This document shows positions 49,698-58,340 of a stretch of 64,000 bases of DNA, in pieces. Source of the DNA: Streptomyces alboniger (lineage in GTDB: Bacteria > Actinomycetota > Actinomycetes > Streptomycetales > Streptomycetaceae); contig NZ_CP023695.1 of assembly GCF_008704395.1 (NCBI RefSeq), positions 3,844,001-3,908,000 of the forward strand. Direction: 5' to 3'. The translations under genes and the position numbers were made by a program. A model generated the notes under the pieces. That model did no database searches. It was not told the origin of the DNA and was given only the letters and a program-made list of their open reading frames with translations. Within the stretch, counting starts at the first letter, position 1. Every line of letters begins with the position of its first letter.

Positions 49698-50706
49698 CGC
49701 GTCCGCCTCCTGTCTGCTGTGCGGTGGCGGCCCACGCGGCGGCGCGCTCGGGGACGGGCGCCGGCCGGTCCTCGTCCTGGTCCTTGAAGACCTCGGCGAT
49801 GTGGTGCCTGCGCTGCTCCATCCTGATCAGGCCGAGGCCGAGGTCGGCGACAAGGTCGCGCACGAGGTCGTATGTCTCCTCGCCCTCGGCGGTGAGCAGG
49901 ATCGTGTGGCCCGCGCCGGGCAGTTCGCCGCCGGTCTCCGTCTCGATGCCGCGCCCGCGCAGCGCGTCGCGCAACACGCGCGTGCCGTCGGGGTGTTCGT
50001 CGGTGTCGGTGACCTCGACGGCCAGGGTCGTGGTGGTCTGGGTGAAGTCCGTGGTGGAGCTGGACCGCAGGAGCTTGCCGCCGTCGATGACGACGACGTG
50101 GTCACAGGTGCGCTCCAGCTCGCCCAGGAGGTGTGAGGTGACGAGGACGGAGATGCCGAAGTCGGTGTGGACGCGCCGGATCAGGCCGAGCATCTCGTCG
50201 CGGCCGACGGGGTCCAGGCCGTTCGTCGGCTCGTCCAGGAAGACCAGCTGGGGGTCGTGGACGAGGGCCTGGGCGAGCTTCACGCGCTGCTTCATGCCTG
50301 TCGAATAGCCGCCGATGGGGCGGTACCGCTCCTCGTAGAGCCCGACGTGTCGCAGGGTGTCCGCGGTGCGCTCGCGGGCCGCTGTGGGCGGGAGTCCGGA
50401 CATGCGCGCCATGTGGACGACGAACTCGGTGGCCGAGACGTCGGGTGGCAGGCAGTCGTGCTCGGGCATGTACCCCACGCGCTCGCGGATCTGGCCGCCG
50501 CTGGTGGCGACGTCGAGGCCGAGCACGGCGGCGCGGCCCTCCGTGGCGGGGGACAGACCCAGCAGGATCTTGATCAGTGTGGACTTGCCGGCTCCATTGG
50601 ACCCGACGAGTCCGGTCACACCGGGCCCGATATCCATGGAGAGCCGGTCAAGCGCGGTCACCCTCGGGAACCGCTTGCTCAGGCTTTCGGTCGCGATCAC
50701 AGTCAC
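49687..50706 (-). CDS. ABC transporter ATP-binding protein (first of operon)
   Basis: A 339-residue ATPase. Walker A is GSNGAGKSTLIK, the signature YSTGMKQRVKLAQAL, Walker B QLVFLDEPTNGLD, and the switch His lies in TSHLLGELE. The long C-terminal extension ends Arg/Ala-rich. It starts with GTG at 50706 (another GTG at 50700). It heads the four-gene operon and is divergent from the M24 peptidase gene (254-bp gap). Confidence 0.9.
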   Translation of the reverse strand: MTVIATESLSKRFPRVTALDRLSMDIGPGVTGLVGSNGAGKSTLIKILLGLSPATEGRAAVLGLDVATSGGQIRERVGYMPEHDCLPPDVSATEFVVHMARMSGLPPTAARERTADTLRHVGLYEERYRPIGGYSTGMKQRVKLAQALVHDPQLVFLDEPTNGLDPVGRDEMLGLIRRVHTDFGISVLVTSHLLGELERTCDHVVVIDGGKLLRSSSTTDFTQTTTTLAVEVTDTDEHPDGTRVLRDALRGRGIETETGGELPGAGHTILLTAEGEETYDLVRDLVADLGLGLIRMEQRRHHIAEVFKDQDEDRPAPVPERAAAWAATAQQTGGGRDER

Positions 50707-50960
50707 GCTTCGACGGTAGTGGCGCAGACCACACGAGTCGTCAGACCACGGGCTTGCCCTGGACTCACTCTGGAGTATTACGGGCCCGTAGGGGTCGTAC
50801 GGAAGTCGTCCCCTGGGGGATCTCCCGGACCTGTCCCGCGGGGTTGGGCGGAACTATTGACGCAGCCGCCGGTCATTGTCACATTCATCAGTGTCAAGTT
50901 ACGACCGCGTACGGCGATCAGCCGGACACGGGATGGACCGGACTCGGGACGGACGGTGGC

Positions 50961-51812
50961 ATGACCTCAGCAGGTGCAGACGAACTCACCGCGGAACTGC
51001 GGGGGTTCAAGGAAGTGCAGACCCTCGCGTATGAATGCGCGGAGGCGGTCGCGGCGCAGCTCAAGCCGGGCGTGACGGAGCGCGAGGCCGCGAGGATGCA
51101 GCGCGAGTGGCTGCGGGAGCGGGGTGTGCGGGACTGGTTCCACCTCCCCTTCGCCTGGTTCGGCGACCGCACGGCGTTCGTGAACTTCCGCATACCGCTG
51201 CAGTTCTTCCCCACTCACCGCAAGCTGGAGCCGGGGATGCCCTTCATCCTCGACATGGCCCCGGTCTACAAGGGCTTCACGGCCGACATCGGCTACTCGG
51301 GCTGCCTGGGCCTCAATCCCGTGCACGACAAGCTGCTCGCCGATCTGGAGGCCCACCGCGAGCTGATCCTGCGCGAGGTGCGCGAGCGCCGTCCGCTGCG
51401 CGAGATATACGAGGACGTGGACCGCCTCATGGTCCGCCAGGGCTACGCCAACCGCCATCGCGCGTATCCCTTCGGCGTCATCGCGCACAAGGTCGACCGG
51501 GTCAAGGAGCGCCGGCTGACACCGCACCTCTTCGGGTTCGGCACGCAGTCGCTCAAGGGCCTGGCGAGCGACGCGATCCACGGCCACCGGGACGGCTGGT
51601 CACCGCTGTGGTCCCCCTACAAATTCTCCGACCACCCGCCCCGGGAGGGGCTCTGGGCGGTCGAACCGCACCTCGGATTCAGGGGTACGGGCGCGAAGTT
51701 CGAGGAGATCCTGGTCGTCACCGACTCCAAGGACCCCGAACAGAGCGCGTTCTGGCTGGACGACGACCTGCCGCATGTGCGGCGCTGGGCTGAGGAGAGG
51801 GCCGCCGTATGA
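50961..51812 (+). CDS. M24-family (creatinase/aminopeptidase-type) protein
   Basis: A 283-residue pita-bread-fold protein without an N-terminal AMP_N domain. Metal-ligand candidates are Asp in ILDMAPVYKGFTADIG (two), His in FGVIAHKV or AIHGHRD, Glu in WAVEPHLGF and Glu in KFEEILVV. The family includes aminopeptidases, creatinase and prolidase-like proteins. It may act on a modified small substrate, because the neighbours are an EphD-like hydrolase-reductase and a membrane-bound hydrolase. The ATG at 50961 has GGACGG upstream. Its stop overlaps the next start (ATGA). Confidence 0.82.
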   Translation: MTSAGADELTAELRGFKEVQTLAYECAEAVAAQLKPGVTEREAARMQREWLRERGVRDWFHLPFAWFGDRTAFVNFRIPLQFFPTHRKLEPGMPFILDMAPVYKGFTADIGYSGCLGLNPVHDKLLADLEAHRELILREVRERRPLREIYEDVDRLMVRQGYANRHRAYPFGVIAHKVDRVKERRLTPHLFGFGTQSLKGLASDAIHGHRDGWSPLWSPYKFSDHPPREGLWAVEPHLGFRGTGAKFEEILVVTDSKDPEQSAFWLDDDLPHVRRWAEERAAV

Positions 51813-53590
51813 CGACCGGAGCAGTCGCCGTGAGGATGAAGGACGCCCGCGAGCGCTGGGTGCGTACGGGCGGGGTGGAGCTGTGCGTCGCCGAGCTGGG
51901 CGATCCCGAGCGGCCGACGGTCCTGCTCGTGCACGGCTACCCGGATTCCAAGGAGGTGTGGTCCGAGGTCGCCGAGCGCCTCGCGGACCGCTTCCACGTC
52001 GTGCTGTACGACGTGCGCGGGCACGGCAGGTCGACGGCTCCGCGGCCGCTCCGGGGCGGCTTCACCCTGGAGAAGCTGACCGACGACTTCGTGGCGGTGA
52101 TCGACGCGGTCAGCCCGGACGAGCCGGTGCACGTGGTGGGGCACGACTGGGGCTCGGTGCAGTCCTGGGAGTTCGTCACGGTGAAGCGGACCGAGGGGCG
52201 GATCGCGTCCTTCACATCGATGTCGGGGCCCTCGCTCGACCACTTCGGGCACTGGATCAAGAAGCGGGTGTCCCGGCCCACGCCCCGCAAGGTCGGCCAG
52301 CTCCTCGGCCAGGGCGCCAAGTCCTGGTACGTCTACATGCTGCACACCCCGGTCCTCCCCGAGCTCGCCTGGCGCGGCCCGCTCGGCAAGCGCTGGCCAA
52401 GGATCCTCCAGCGCGTGGAGAAGGTCCCCGCGGGGGACTACCCGACGCCGTCGCTGCCCCAGGACGCCGCGCACGGAGCCTGGCTCTACCGGGACAACAT
52501 CCGGGCGAGGCTGCGCAGGCCCCGCGCGGACGCGTACGCCCACGCGCCCGTGCAGCTCATCACGCCCTCCGGGGACGCCTTCCTGTCCGAGCGACTCTAC
52601 GACGACCTGGAGCTGTGGGCGCCTCAGCTGGTCCGGCGCACCCTGCCGGCCAAGCACTGGGTTCCGCGCACCCGCCCCGACCAGTTGGCCGCGTGGATCG
52701 GCGCGTTCGTGACGAGCAACGAGGACGGCATGCCCGCGAAGGACAGCGTGGCCACGGGGAGGTACGCCGACCGGTTCGGCGGCCAGCTCGTGCTGGTCAC
52801 CGGCGCGGGCAGCGGCATCGGGCGGGCCACCGCCTTCGCGTTCGCCGAGGCGGGCGCGCGCGTGGTGGCCGTCGACAGGGACGCGGAGAGCGCGGCGCGT
52901 ACGGCGGAGATGTCCCGCCTGATCGGCGCCCCCGAGGCCTGGGGCGAGACGGTGGACGTCGCCGACGAGCAGGCCATGGAGAAGCTCGCCGAGAAGGTCG
53001 CCAGGGAGTACGGGGTCGTGGACGTCCTGGTGAACAACGCGGGCATCGGCCTCTCCGGATCCTTCCTCGACACCAGCTCCGAGGACTGGAAGAAGGTCCT
53101 CGACGTCAATCTGTGGGGCGTGATCCACGGCTGCCGTCTCTTCGGCGGGCAGATGGCCGAGCGCGGACAGGGCGGCCACATCGTCAACACCGCGTCGGCG
53201 GCGGCGTACCAGCCCTCCAAGGCGCTGCCCGCCTACAGCACCTCCAAGGCCGCGGTCCTGATGCTCAGCGAGTGTCTGCGCGCGGAGCTGGCGGGCCGGG
53301 GCATCGGGGTCTCCGCGATCTGCCCGGGCTTCGTGAACACCAACATCACGTCGACGTCGCGTTTCGTCGGGGTCGACGCCGCCGAGGAGCAGCGCCGCCA
53401 GAAGCGCACCTCCCGGCTCTACGGCCTGCGCAACTACCCGCCGGAAAAGGTCGCCGACGCCGTCCTGCGCGCGGTCGTCCGGAACCAGGCGGTCGTCCCG
53501 GTCACCCCTGAGGCCCGCGGCGCCCACCTCATGTCCCGCTTCACGCCCAGGGCACTGCGCGCGATCGCCCGATTGGAGCCGCCGCTGTGA
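51809..53590 (+). CDS. EphD-like alpha/beta hydrolase - short-chain dehydrogenase fusion
   Basis: A 593-residue two-domain protein. The N-terminal alpha/beta hydrolase (about 15-310) has HGYPDSKEVW (oxyanion), the nucleophile Asp113 in GHDWGS as in epoxide hydrolases, and a late catalytic His in AKHWVPRT. The C-terminal SDR (about 322-590) has TGAGSGIG (NAD(P)-binding), NNAG, Ser in NTASAAAY, and Tyr476/Lys480 in AYSTSK. The same fusion is EphD in mycobacteria, which affects mycolic-acid oxidation state; Streptomyces lacks mycolates, so its substrate must be another lipid. Second gene of a coupled operon. Confidence 0.88.
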   Translation: MTTGAVAVRMKDARERWVRTGGVELCVAELGDPERPTVLLVHGYPDSKEVWSEVAERLADRFHVVLYDVRGHGRSTAPRPLRGGFTLEKLTDDFVAVIDAVSPDEPVHVVGHDWGSVQSWEFVTVKRTEGRIASFTSMSGPSLDHFGHWIKKRVSRPTPRKVGQLLGQGAKSWYVYMLHTPVLPELAWRGPLGKRWPRILQRVEKVPAGDYPTPSLPQDAAHGAWLYRDNIRARLRRPRADAYAHAPVQLITPSGDAFLSERLYDDLELWAPQLVRRTLPAKHWVPRTRPDQLAAWIGAFVTSNEDGMPAKDSVATGRYADRFGGQLVLVTGAGSGIGRATAFAFAEAGARVVAVDRDAESAARTAEMSRLIGAPEAWGETVDVADEQAMEKLAEKVAREYGVVDVLVNNAGIGLSGSFLDTSSEDWKKVLDVNLWGVIHGCRLFGGQMAERGQGGHIVNTASAAAYQPSKALPAYSTSKAAVLMLSECLRAELAGRGIGVSAICPGFVNTNITSTSRFVGVDAAEEQRRQKRTSRLYGLRNYPPEKVADAVLRAVVRNQAVVPVTPEARGAHLMSRFTPRALRAIARLEPPL

Positions 53591-54537
53591 ACGAGGAGAA
53601 AAGGCCCGGCGCGGGCGTCGAGGAGCGCCCGGCCGCCGATGGGCACTACGCGATCGTGCCGCGCCGGGTCTCGTTCGACTGGGACGAGACGCCGCTGCAC
53701 TGGATACCGGACGAGCCGACCGCCACCCACGTCATCAACGTCCTGCATCTGCTGCTCCCCGCGGGGGAGCGGTGGTTCGTGAAGGTCTTCAAGGAAGGTC
53801 TGCCGCTCGTCACCGATCCGGTGCTGCGCGGGGACGTCAAGGGGTTCATGGGTCAGGAGGCCACGCACAGCGTGCAGCACGCGCATGTGCTCGACCACCT
53901 GGCGGCGCAGCGGCTCGACACCGCCGCGTTCACCCGGTACGTCGACTTCCTCTTCGAGAAACTCCTCGGCGAGAAGCCGCCGTGGGGAGTCCCCGTACCG
54001 ACGCAGGAGTGGCTGCGCTTCCGGCTGTCGATCGTCGCCGCGATCGAGCAGTTCACGGCGGTCCTCGGGAACTGGGTGCTGCACGCCGACGGCCTCGACC
54101 GCGCCGGTGCCGACGAGGTGATGCTCGACCTGCTGCGCTGGCACGGAGCGGAGGAGGTCGAGCACCGCGCGGTCGCCTTCGACATGTACCAGCACTGCGG
54201 CGGCGAGGGCCTGCCCCGGTACGCCCGCCGCATCGTCGGCATGACGGTCACGGCGCCCGTGATGCTGTACCTGTGGGTGTGGGGCACGGCCTATCTGATC
54301 CGCCACGATCCCCAACTGGCGGGCCGCTTGCGGTACTCACTGGCCGAGCACAACAGGGCGGTCGCCAAGGGCCTGCTGCCCACCTGGCGCGAGATCGGCA
54401 CGGCGATACCCCGCTATCTGCGGCGGTCGTACCATCCCTCGCAGGAGGGCTCGCTGCGCAAGGCCGTCGCGTACCTGGCGCAGTCGCCCGCGGCGCGGGC
54501 CGCGGCGGGCGCGGTGGGCCGCGCCGCGCTCGCCTAG
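53587..54537 (+). CDS. Membrane-associated metal-dependent hydrolase (PF10118-like)
   Basis: A 316-residue protein of the predicted metal-dependent hydrolase family (PF10118). Candidate metal ligands recur in GQEATHSVQHAH, AAIEQFTAVLG and HGAEEVEHRAVAFD, in a pattern like helical di-iron proteins. A hydrophobic helix (VTAPVMLYLWVWGTAYLI) lies near residue 225. Such proteins commonly adjoin SDR/hydrolase genes of lipid metabolism. GTG at 53587 overlaps the EphD-like stop. Third gene of the operon. An iron-dependent oxygenase or reductase is as possible as a hydrolase. Confidence 0.8.
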   Translation: MNEEKRPGAGVEERPAADGHYAIVPRRVSFDWDETPLHWIPDEPTATHVINVLHLLLPAGERWFVKVFKEGLPLVTDPVLRGDVKGFMGQEATHSVQHAHVLDHLAAQRLDTAAFTRYVDFLFEKLLGEKPPWGVPVPTQEWLRFRLSIVAAIEQFTAVLGNWVLHADGLDRAGADEVMLDLLRWHGAEEVEHRAVAFDMYQHCGGEGLPRYARRIVGMTVTAPVMLYLWVWGTAYLIRHDPQLAGRLRYSLAEHNRAVAKGLLPTWREIGTAIPRYLRRSYHPSQEGSLRKAVAYLAQSPAARAAAGAVGRAALA

Positions 54538-54567
54538 CACGAGGCGATCCAGGCGGCCACCACCCGG

Positions 54568-54609
54568 GCATGAGGCAACACGCACGAGGCAATACGCACA
54601 AGGCAACAC
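54568..54609. repeat. Three 14-bp direct repeats upstream of the MerR gene
   Basis: GCATGAGGCAACAC, GCACGAGGCAATAC and GCACAAGGCAACAC follow each other without gaps and end next to the GGAGG Shine-Dalgarno sequence of the MerR gene. The position suggests an operator array or a leader control element. Confidence 0.75.
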
Positions 54610-54623
54610 GGAGGACGGTCAGC

Positions 54624-55556
54624 GTGGAGTACCGCATCGAGGACCTGGCGCACCACAGCGGCGCGACGGTGCGCACGATCCGCGCCTATCAGGACCGCGG
54701 GCTGCTCCCCCGCCCAGAGCGGCGCGGTCGGGCCAACGTATACGGGGAAGCGCATCTCGCCCGGCTGCGGCAGATCGCCGATCTGCTCGACCGTGGCTAC
54801 ACCCTGGCCTCCATCAAGGAACTCCTGGAGGCCTGGGACACCGGCCGGGGCCTCGGCGGGGTACTCGGTCTGGCCGCGGAGGTCGACGGTCCCTGGACGG
54901 ACGAGAAGGCGGACCGAATCACCCGGGCTGAGCTGGACGCCGCGTTCGGGGGCGTGCAGGACGAGGCGGCGGTGGCCGACGCGATCGCGCTCGGCGTGCT
55001 GGAGCCGGTGCCGGGACGCGACGGCGAGTTTCTGGTGCCGAGCCCCCAAGAGCTTTCCGTGGCCGTCGAGTTGCATGCCGCGGGAGTCCCGTTGTCAGCA
55101 ATATCGGGCCATTTGCGGGAGTTGAGGGGGCAGGTCGAGCACATAGCTTCGCGTTTCCTGGAGTTCACCACGGAGCATATCTTTGGTCGCTATCTCGGAG
55201 ACAGTCCACCGACCGAGGCGGATGCCGCCGAGGCCGCTTCCCTCGTACGCAGGCTTAGGCCGCTCGCGCAGCAGTCCGTCGACGCCGAACTGGCGCGCGC
55301 CATGCGCCTCTTCGCGACCCGGCATCTTCGCCAGCGCCTCGACCCAAAGCAGGCGCGTCGGCACATTGAGGAGCCGCAGATGGTGACAGTCCCGGCGTCC
55401 ACAATGCGCGCTGTAAAGGCGCTGGTTGGTGAGGCGGGTGCTGGGGCGTTCGTAGCGGCGGCCGTCGAACGCGAAGTGCAGGCAAGGACATTGGACTCAC
55501 TTGCGGCAACACATAAGAAGGAGGCCATAGTTACACAAATGCCCTCTGAAGCCTAA
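54624..55556 (+). CDS. MerR-family regulator
   Basis: A 310-residue protein. The MerR winged helix (1-70) reads YRIEDLAHHSGATVRTIRAY and RRGRANVYGEAHLARLRQI. The rest is a long helical C-terminal region with no obvious metal-binding Cys, so it probably senses an organic ligand or partner protein. A GTG at 54624 has GGAGG 9 nt upstream. The gene follows the EphD-like operon by 86 bp and may regulate it; three 14-bp repeats lie in that gap. A DnaA-box group lies just after the stop. Confidence 0.88.
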   Translation: MEYRIEDLAHHSGATVRTIRAYQDRGLLPRPERRGRANVYGEAHLARLRQIADLLDRGYTLASIKELLEAWDTGRGLGGVLGLAAEVDGPWTDEKADRITRAELDAAFGGVQDEAAVADAIALGVLEPVPGRDGEFLVPSPQELSVAVELHAAGVPLSAISGHLRELRGQVEHIASRFLEFTTEHIFGRYLGDSPPTEADAAEAASLVRRLRPLAQQSVDAELARAMRLFATRHLRQRLDPKQARRHIEEPQMVTVPASTMRAVKALVGEAGAGAFVAAAVEREVQARTLDSLAATHKKEAIVTQMPSEA

Positions 55557-55559
55557 GAG

Positions 55560-55613
55560 TTGTTCACAGAATCGCCAACTAGCCTGTGGATAACCTGACT
55601 TGGCTGTGGATCA
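55560..55613. other. Small DnaA-box group before kptA
   Basis: TTGTTCACA (55560-55568), exact inverted TGTGGATAA (55585-55593) and TGTGGATCA (55605-55613) lie within 54 bp of AT-rich DNA. It is the third such group in the window. Confidence 0.5.
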
Positions 55614-55697
55614 AACCTGTGGCCCCTCAATGGTGGATGAAAAATGGGTGGATGAAAATCGAGTGCGCGGAGAACGGATCACCCCGACGCTGAAAGC

Positions 55698-56276
55698 ATG
55701 TCCAACGCTGAAAACATGAAAGAAAGACCCTCTGAGCAACGCACGGTGAAGGTCTCCAAGTACTTGTCGAAACACCTACGGCATCAACCGGACCGGATCG
55801 GCCTCGCCCTCGACGAGAACGGCTGGGTGGAGATCGACGCGCTGCTCGCCGCAGCCGCCGCGCACCGCTTCGGCATCACCCGGGCCGAACTCGACCACGT
55901 GGTCGCCGTCAATGACAAACGGCGCTTCGCCATCGAGGGTGGCCAGATCCGCGCCAACCAGGGCCATTCCGTGGACGTCGACCTGGACCTGCCCCCGGCG
56001 TCCCCGCCCGCGTACCTCTTCCACGGCACCGTGGCCGCTCACCTGGCCGCGATCCGCGCCGAAGGGCTGCGCCCCATGAAGCGGCACGCCGTGCATCTCT
56101 CGCCCGACCGCGAGACCGCGACGCGCGTCGGCGCGCGCCGGGGGCGTCCCGTCGTCCTGTCCGTCGACGCGGGCGCGATGCACCACGACGGCCACGTCTT
56201 CCAGGTCAGCGCCAACGGCGTCTGGCTCACGTCCGCGGTCCCGCCCGGCTACCTCCGCTTCCCCGGCCCTCGCTGA
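55698..56276 (+). CDS. kptA: RNA 2'-phosphotransferase (Tpt1/KptA)
   Basis: A 192-residue enzyme that transfers a 2'-phosphate from RNA to NAD+, giving ADP-ribose 1''-2''-cyclic phosphate. It has the two-lobe KptA layout. The N-terminal SKYLSKHLRHQPDRIGL and ANQGHS motifs contain the conserved Arg-His pair, and FHGTVAAHLAAIRAEGL plus AVHLSPDRETA form the C-terminal NAD+ lobe. The start at 55698 has no strong Shine-Dalgarno sequence, and an ATG at 55716 is possible. Its role in bacteria, which have no tRNA splicing of this type, is unsettled. Confidence 0.92.
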   Translation: MSNAENMKERPSEQRTVKVSKYLSKHLRHQPDRIGLALDENGWVEIDALLAAAAAHRFGITRAELDHVVAVNDKRRFAIEGGQIRANQGHSVDVDLDLPPASPPAYLFHGTVAAHLAAIRAEGLRPMKRHAVHLSPDRETATRVGARRGRPVVLSVDAGAMHHDGHVFQVSANGVWLTSAVPPGYLRFPGPR

Positions 56277-56329
56277 GTGGGCCCACACGGAGCCGGGCCC
56301 CGCACGGAGCCGGGCCCGCACTTGGACGA

Positions 56330-57241
56330 TCAGTTCAGCTGTGAGAGCGCCTCGGTCGCGATCCGCTCGAAAACGGCCTGGTCGGTGGCGAAGTCCGAGT
56401 CCGGGATCGGGGCGTGGACGACGATCTCGGTGAAGCCCAGTTCGATGTGCTTGCCCGCGAAGTCCACAAAGGCGTCGAGGGACTCCAGGGGGCGGTTGCG
56501 GTCCGGGGTGAAGCCGGTCAGCAGGATCTTGTCCAGCTCGTCCGCGTCCCGGCCGACGTCCGCGCACGCCTTGCCGAGCTTCTCGATCTGCCCCCGGAGC
56601 GCCTCGCGGGACTCCTCGGGCGTGCCCTTCTCGAAGAGCTTCGGGTCTCCCGTGGTCACCCACGCCTGGCCGTGCCGGGCCGCGAGCCGCAGACCGCGCG
56701 GGCCGGTCGCCGCCACCGCGAAGGGGAGCCTCGGCCGCTGTACGCACCCGGGGATGTTGCGTGCCTCGGTCGCCGAGTAGAAAGTCCCCTCGTACGTCAC
56801 CGAGCCCTCGGTCAGCAGCCGGTCGAGCAGCGGTACGAACTCGCCGAACCGGTCGGCGCGCTCACGCGGGGTCCAGGGCTCCTGGTCCGCCTTCAGCAGC
56901 GTCGTGGCGTCGAAGCCGTTGCCACCCGCGCCGATACCGAGCGTGATCCGCCCGCCGGAGATGTCGTCGAGCGAGATGAGTTCCTTGGCGAGCGTCACGG
57001 GGTGGCGGAAGTTGGGTGACGTCACGAGCGTGCCGAGACGCAGCCGCTCGGTGGCGGCCGCGGCGGCCGTCAGCGTCGGCACCGCCCCGAACCACGGGCC
57101 GTCGCGGAAGGAGCGCCAGGCGAGGTGGTCGTACGTGTACGCGGTGTGGAAGCCCAGTTCCTCGGCGCGCAGCCACTGGTCGCGGCCGCCTTCGTGCCAG
57201 CGGCGGACAGGAAGAATCACGGTGCTCAGACGCAGGCTCAT
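56330..57241 (-). CDS. LLM-class flavin/F420-dependent oxidoreductase
   Basis: A 303-residue luciferase-like monooxygenase fold. Typical segments are RAEELGFHTAYTYDHLAW, LRLGTLVTSPNFRHPVTLAKELISLD and GRITLGIGAGG. The last loop and the actinobacterial context favour coenzyme F420 over FMN. The substrate is unknown. It converges on kptA; the gap holds two copies of ACGGAGCCGGGCCC (56287 and 56304). Confidence 0.85.
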   Translation of the reverse strand: MSLRLSTVILPVRRWHEGGRDQWLRAEELGFHTAYTYDHLAWRSFRDGPWFGAVPTLTAAAAATERLRLGTLVTSPNFRHPVTLAKELISLDDISGGRITLGIGAGGNGFDATTLLKADQEPWTPRERADRFGEFVPLLDRLLTEGSVTYEGTFYSATEARNIPGCVQRPRLPFAVAATGPRGLRLAARHGQAWVTTGDPKLFEKGTPEESREALRGQIEKLGKACADVGRDADELDKILLTGFTPDRNRPLESLDAFVDFAGKHIELGFTEIVVHAPIPDSDFATDQAVFERIATEALSQLN

Positions 57242-57360
57242 GCCTCAGAGCTTACGACCGTCCCCTTCAGCCCCATGAGTCACGCTGAGCGCTCTTCGAC
57301 CGCACTCAGATGTGCGCCCCAGCGCACGGCCGTGCGGGCATATGCGGGACAATCGATGGC

Positions 57361-58305
57361 GTGACCTCCGCTACCCCAGGGCATCAGACCCCGGCCGCCG
57401 CCGCCCCGGCCGCCACCGCCCCGGCCACCCCTGCCAGGACCGGTTCGCGCCCGCGGCCCAGGCTGATCGCGACGGACCTGGACGGCACGCTGCTGCGTGA
57501 CGACAAGTCGGTCTCCGCCCGCACGGTCGCCGCGCTCGCCGCGGCCGAGGAGGCCGGGATCGAGGTCTTCTTCGTGACCGGCCGCCCGGCCCGCTGGATG
57601 GATGTCGTCAGCGCCCACGTCCACGGTCACGGCCTGGCCATCTGCGGGAACGGCGCGGCGGTGGTCGATCTGCACGGCGGCCCCGGCACCCACAGCTTCG
57701 TGAAGATCCGCGAGCTGGAGAGGGCGTGCGCGCTCGACGTCGTCCGCAGATTGCGCGCGGCTTCGCCCGGTACGTCCTTCGCGGTCGAGCGGACCGGGGG
57801 ACTGCACCACGAGGAAACGTACCCGCCGCTCCACATGGAGCCCGGCGAGAGCGTCGCGCCCGCCGAGAAGCTCCTCGCCGAGAATACCGGTGACCCCGCC
57901 GTCGCCGAGCAGCCCGTCCTGAAGGTCCTCGCCTTCCACCCCGAGGTCGCCCCCGACGACTTCCTCGTGACGGCCCGCGCGGCCATCGGCGACCGCGCGA
58001 TGGTCACCCGCTCCAGCCCCAGCGCCCTCCTGGAGATCAGCGGCCCCGGCATCTCCAAGGCCAGCACCCTGGAGCTGTGCTGCGCCGAGCGCGGCATCAC
58101 CCCCGACCAGGTCGTCGCCTTCGGAGACATGCCGAACGACATCGAGATGCTGACCTGGGCGGGTACGTCGTACGCGATGGGCAACGCCCACCCGGACGTC
58201 ATCGCCGCCGCCTCCGGGCGCACGGTGGCGAACAACGAGGACGGTGTCGCGGTCGTGATCGAGCGGATCCTGGCGGAACGCACGGACGACGACCGGACTT
58301 CGTAG
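57361..58305 (+). CDS. HAD-superfamily (Cof-type) phosphatase
   Basis: A 314-residue HAD-IIB hydrolase and paralogue of the serS-coupled protein. Pro/Ala-rich N-terminus (1-35), motif [28 protein letters not shown] and motif [19 protein letters not shown] at 57361 is the preferred start because the upstream in-frame residues (from 57310) are atypical. It is divergent from the LLM gene and converges on the M23 peptidase gene. The substrate is probably a small phosphate ester. Confidence 0.88.
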   Translation: MTSATPGHQTPAAAAPAATAPATPARTGSRPRPRLIATDLDGTLLRDDKSVSARTVAALAAAEEAGIEVFFVTGRPARWMDVVSAHVHGHGLAICGNGAAVVDLHGGPGTHSFVKIRELERACALDVVRRLRAASPGTSFAVERTGGLHHEETYPPLHMEPGESVAPAEKLLAENTGDPAVAEQPVLKVLAFHPEVAPDDFLVTARAAIGDRAMVTRSSPSALLEISGPGISKASTLELCCAERGITPDQVVAFGDMPNDIEMLTWAGTSYAMGNAHPDVIAAASGRTVANNEDGVAVVIERILAERTDDDRTS

Positions 58306-58340
58306 TCCTGAGACGCGTCTGATCCCTGTCTGAGGCGTAC

